Source: Gammaproteobacteria bacterium
Lineage (GTDB): Bacteria > Pseudomonadota > Gammaproteobacteria > Cardiobacteriales > Wohlfahrtiimonadaceae
Assembly (NCBI GenBank): GCA_003864535.1
Contig: BHEQ01000085.1
Span: forward strand, 1 to 7,961
Direction: 5' to 3'
DNA length: 7,961 nucleotides
Of this stretch, positions 5,555-7,961 are shown in pieces. The notes beneath the pieces are model-generated. The model searched no databases, was not told where the DNA came from, and worked only from the letters and a program-made list of their open reading frames with translations. Each line of letters starts with the position of its first letter. The stretch's first letter is position 1. Made by a program: the position numbers and the translations under genes.

Positions 5555-6658
5555 TTGAATAAAAATAAAAATAAAAATAAAAATAAAACAATAAACTATG
5601 GCTATGATAGAGACTCTTTAAGTGCTTTAGAGGCAATTACAAATGCACAAAAACTAGCTTTTGCACCTATGTTATTCCAAGCAGCTCTAAATCTTCGTGA
5701 GAGCGGTATTTTAACCTTACTAGATCAAGCATTAAAAACTGGTTTAAGCTGCACACAGATTACAGAAAGTTGTTCACTAAATGAATATGCGGTTCAACTA
5801 TTATTAGATGTTGGCTTAAGTTGTCACGTCGTATATCAGCGTGACGATCTGTTTTTCTTGGCAAAAACAGGACACTATCTTCTTCATGATACGATGACAC
5901 GAGTAAATATGGATTTCACTCAAGATGTTTGCTATGAAGGTATGTTTCACTTAAAAAAAGCATTGGAAACAGAAACTCCAGTGGGTCTTTCTGTATTTGG
6001 AAATTGGGAAACTATTTACCCAGCACTTAGCAAGCTCCCCAAAAAAGCTCAAGATAGCTGGTTTGCATTTGATCACTTTTATTCATCAGCAGCTTTTGAT
6101 AGTGCCTTCAAGCATATCTCGATTCTAAAACCAAAACATATTTATGATGTTGGTGGCAATACAGGTAAATGGGCTTTATGCTGCGTTAAAAACGATCCTG
6201 ATGTAGTTGTGACTATTTTAGATCTGCCACAACAGACAAGTATCGCTTTGACTAATATTTCAAAAGAAGGTTTTAGTGAGCGCATAAAAACTTATCCTGT
6301 TGATTTATTAAAAGCAACAAAACTTCCTGATCAAGCTGATATTTGGTGGATGAGTCAGTTTTTAGATTGCTTCAGTGAAGATCAAATTATGCATATTCTC
6401 ACACTCATTCATCAAAACATGAAAGATAATTCAAGAATTTGTATTTTAGAAACATTTTGGGATAGGCAGCCTTATGAAGCTGGAGCCTTGAGTTTAAATG
6501 CCAGCTCGCTTTATTTTACTTGCATGGCAAATGGTAATAGTCGTTTTTATCATTCACGTGTTTTTTATGCTTGTCTGCATAAAGCAGGATTTAATATTGA
6601 ACAAGATATTGACGGATTAGGAATTGGGCATACGCTATTAATATGTAATAAAGCTTGA
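5555..6658 (+). CDS. SAM-dependent O-methyltransferase (family 2, hydroxyindole/caffeate O-MT-like)
   Basis: Probable small-molecule O-methyltransferase; substrate unknown. Of 367 residues, about 16-105 form the winged-helix dimerisation domain typical of plant COMT and acetylserotonin O-methyltransferase relatives. The Rossmann SAM-binding domain follows, with motif I DVGGNTGKW (198-206) and the acidic ribose-binding residue in ILDLPQ (Asp223). The region that reads L-H-D-W in classic members, where His is the catalytic base, is MSQFLDCFSEDQ here (266-277), so Asp271 replaces the His. Chemistry may therefore differ, or the protein may belong to a bacterial branch with this variant. The TTG start has a good AAGGA site. 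The first codons form an (Asn-Lys)5 run from five AATAAA copies, outside the conserved fold. The gene is alone on its strand, divergent from a small membrane protein and converging on dnaG, with no biosynthetic partner in view. Base composition looks like its neighbours. Confidence 0.85.
   Translation: MNKNKNKNKNKTINYGYDRDSLSALEAITNAQKLAFAPMLFQAALNLRESGILTLLDQALKTGLSCTQITESCSLNEYAVQLLLDVGLSCHVVYQRDDLFFLAKTGHYLLHDTMTRVNMDFTQDVCYEGMFHLKKALETETPVGLSVFGNWETIYPALSKLPKKAQDSWFAFDHFYSSAAFDSAFKHISILKPKHIYDVGGNTGKWALCCVKNDPDVVVTILDLPQQTSIALTNISKEGFSERIKTYPVDLLKATKLPDQADIWWMSQFLDCFSEDQIMHILTLIHQNMKDNSRICILETFWDRQPYEAGALSLNASSLYFTCMANGNSRFYHSRVFYACLHKAGFNIEQDIDGLGIGHTLLICNKA
5558..5587 (+). repeat. Hexanucleotide tandem repeat (AATAAA)x5 inside the methyltransferase start
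   Basis: Five perfect AATAAA units follow the TTG start codon directly. They encode Asn-Lys pairs in frame. Because the unit is 6 bp, slippage would lengthen or shorten the leader without a frameshift, and could alter mRNA structure or initiation efficiency. Confidence 0.9.
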
Positions 6659-6676
6659 GAATAAGCTGAGCTTTTT
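6650..6676. terminator. Weak hairpin between convergent methyltransferase and dnaG
   Basis: AAAGCT (6650-6655) can pair with AGCTTT (6669-6674), or AGCTT (6652-6656) with AAGCT (6663-6667), and T residues follow to 6676 on the plus strand. The stems are short and overlap both gene ends (methyltransferase stop 6656-6658, dnaG stop 6675-6677). The 16-bp convergent gap is where a bidirectional terminator would be expected, but the structure is weak. Confidence 0.35.
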
Positions 6677-7961
6677 AATCTTTCAACCTAATCACACTTA
6701 ATTCTTCCTCAGTTAAAGTTTCCCCTGATCTTAATTTATTTAAGGCAAGTAACTTAGGATCATTTTCTTGATGCAAATTTACTAAAATCCCAACTAACTC
6801 ATCATATTGGAGCTGTTCATCTTCAAAAATATGCTCTGCTAGTGTCAAATCCAATAACCATGATTGCGCTTCGAGCCCTTCAAAATGTTGTAATAATTGG
6901 GCGCTGTTTTGAATATGAGTTTGAGTTTGAATACTGCGTATCACCGAAAATAATAAACTGGCACCAAATGTCTTGGCATTTATTAAAAAATCAACTGTTT
7001 TTAAGCGTCTTGCAAAACCAATATTCCCCAAAATAATAATTAAAGCTTTTTCAACTTTACCGCGTGGGCGTTCAAAAAAACTTACATTATTTGGAAATAT
7101 TTGTTTATTTTCTAATAAATCAAAATTCTTATATTTAAATTTTGCTTGTTTTTCTGCATAGCGCATTTTGAAATATGGAGTATTTAGGTGCGCTGATTTT
7201 TTAAAACTCGCAAACTGATAAGATTTCTTGGGTAAATTCTGTTGTGTATTCTCATGTCCGTAATCATTATTATTATGATCAGATTGAGTCCCTAAAGTTT
7301 TGGTGTGCTTGGTAAATACCGCTTCGCTGATATCTAAACGCTCTCTTAAACTCTCGTACAACATATCTTTTAAAGGCGTATCTGGCAATTGTGCAATTAA
7401 TTTATTACCTAAAGATAAAACCTCAGAACGTCCTTCTAAAGAATCACTATTAACGCTTATCTCTAAATGATCTAAAAGATATTGAGATAAGCTTATGGCA
7501 TGATTTACGCGCTCCAAGAAGAGCTCTTTACCTTCACTTTGGACTAAAGAGTCAGGATCTTCACCATCTGGCAAGAATAAAAATGCGAGCTCACGCCCTG
7601 TTTTTAAAGTTGCAAGACCAGAATTAAGTGCCTTCCAAGCAGCATCTTTACCTGCCCGATCTCCATCAAAACAAAAAACTATACGCTTGCAAACTTTAAA
7701 TAAACGCTCGATCTGATGAGTTGAGGTTGCGGTGCCAAGTGTTGCAACTACATTTTCAATGCCAAAATTTGCGAGCATTAGAACATCCATATAGCCTTCA
7801 ACAACAATTACATATTCTATTTGGCGTAATTGCATCCGCATTTCATACAGACCATATAATTCATCCCCTTTATGAAAAAATGGTGTCTCAGGTGAGTTTA
7901 AATATTTTGCGCCTTGTGGCATCTCAAGGCTATCTAGATCAAGTGGCTTATCTAAAATACG
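6675..7961 (-). CDS. dnaG: DNA primase DnaG, 5' part missing at the window edge
   Basis: Makes RNA primers for lagging-strand replication, acting with DnaB helicase. The reading frame is open to the window edge: 13 codons (RILDKPLDLDSLE) precede the ATG at 7920-7922, so that ATG is internal and the zinc-finger and first part of the catalytic domain lie outside. The visible 428 residues start in the catalytic core, with KYLNSPETPFFHKGDELYGLY and the TOPRIM motifs VVEGYMDV (its Glu codon at 7797-7799) and FDGDRAGKDAAW (DGD at 7659-7667). These hold the metal-binding acidic residues. FLPDGEDPDSLV follows. A long Asn/Gln/Lys-rich linker (about 7050-7310) leads to a C-terminal helical DnaB-binding domain. 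No frameshift is seen. Downstream the methyltransferase converges, so rpoD, the frequent partner after dnaG, is not adjacent. Confidence 0.96.
   Translation of the reverse strand, partial: RILDKPLDLDSLEMPQGAKYLNSPETPFFHKGDELYGLYEMRMQLRQIEYVIVVEGYMDVLMLANFGIENVVATLGTATSTHQIERLFKVCKRIVFCFDGDRAGKDAAWKALNSGLATLKTGRELAFLFLPDGEDPDSLVQSEGKELFLERVNHAISLSQYLLDHLEISVNSDSLEGRSEVLSLGNKLIAQLPDTPLKDMLYESLRERLDISEAVFTKHTKTLGTQSDHNNNDYGHENTQQNLPKKSYQFASFKKSAHLNTPYFKMRYAEKQAKFKYKNFDLLENKQIFPNNVSFFERPRGKVEKALIIILGNIGFARRLKTVDFLINAKTFGASLLFSVIRSIQTQTHIQNSAQLLQHFEGLEAQSWLLDLTLAEHIFEDEQLQYDELVGILVNLHQENDPKLLALNKLRSGETLTEEELSVIRLKD

Noticed and set aside
5503..5562. 19-codon ORF (ATG at 5503) whose stop overlaps the methyltransferase start, a possible leader peptide
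   Set aside because: No Shine-Dalgarno upstream, composition not peptide-like in any recognisable way, and it runs through an arm of the inverted repeat; likely chance.
6842..7161. Two plus-strand open frames of 62-64 codons opposite dnaG
   Set aside because: Antisense shadows in AT-rich linker sequence without ribosome sites.

Overview
The window looks like a stretch of chromosome from an AT-rich (low-GC) Gram-negative bacterium, most likely a gammaproteobacterium. The evidence is the conserved envelope cluster bamA-skp-lpxD-fabZ and a DnaG primase of proteobacterial type. The protein style is compatible with Francisella/Fastidiosibacteraceae-like lineages, but that placement is an impression and not a demonstrated assignment.

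Layout. From about 4736 down to 5, all on the minus strand, runs the outer-membrane biogenesis block: bamA (beta-barrel assembly), skp/ompH (periplasmic chaperone), lpxD (lipid A N-acyltransferase) and fabZ (3-hydroxyacyl-ACP dehydratase). lpxA would be expected just past the left edge. The four genes make sense together. FabZ and LpxD compete for or use 3-hydroxyacyl-ACP, LpxD builds lipid A for the outer leaflet, and Skp escorts outer-membrane proteins to BamA. Upstream of bamA there is no rseP; instead there is a 251-bp intergenic region and a small three-helix membrane protein of unknown function (4988-5338, minus).

That small gene is divergent from a plus-strand SAM-dependent O-methyltransferase (5555-6658). 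The gap between them is bounded by a perfect 15-bp inverted repeat (5351-5365 / 5518-5532). Within it sit two inverted copies of a G/C-run hairpin repeat, in strong contrast to the AT-rich surroundings. A third copy of the same repeat lies between skp and lpxD (1596-1627), next to a perfect 32-bp palindrome that contains the skp stop codon. The methyltransferase starts with TTG followed by five copies of the hexamer AATAAA, giving an (Asn-Lys)5 leader. It converges on the 3' end of dnaG (6675-7961, minus), whose 5' part lies beyond the right edge.

The core genes are ordinary. The less explained material is the repeat family and its inverted-repeat-bounded copy, the palindrome at the skp stop, the hexamer repeat, and the methyltransferase, which has Asp where the family usually has its catalytic His. 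I found no RNA genes, CRISPR arrays or intact transposase genes, and no convincing evidence of a new multi-gene system.
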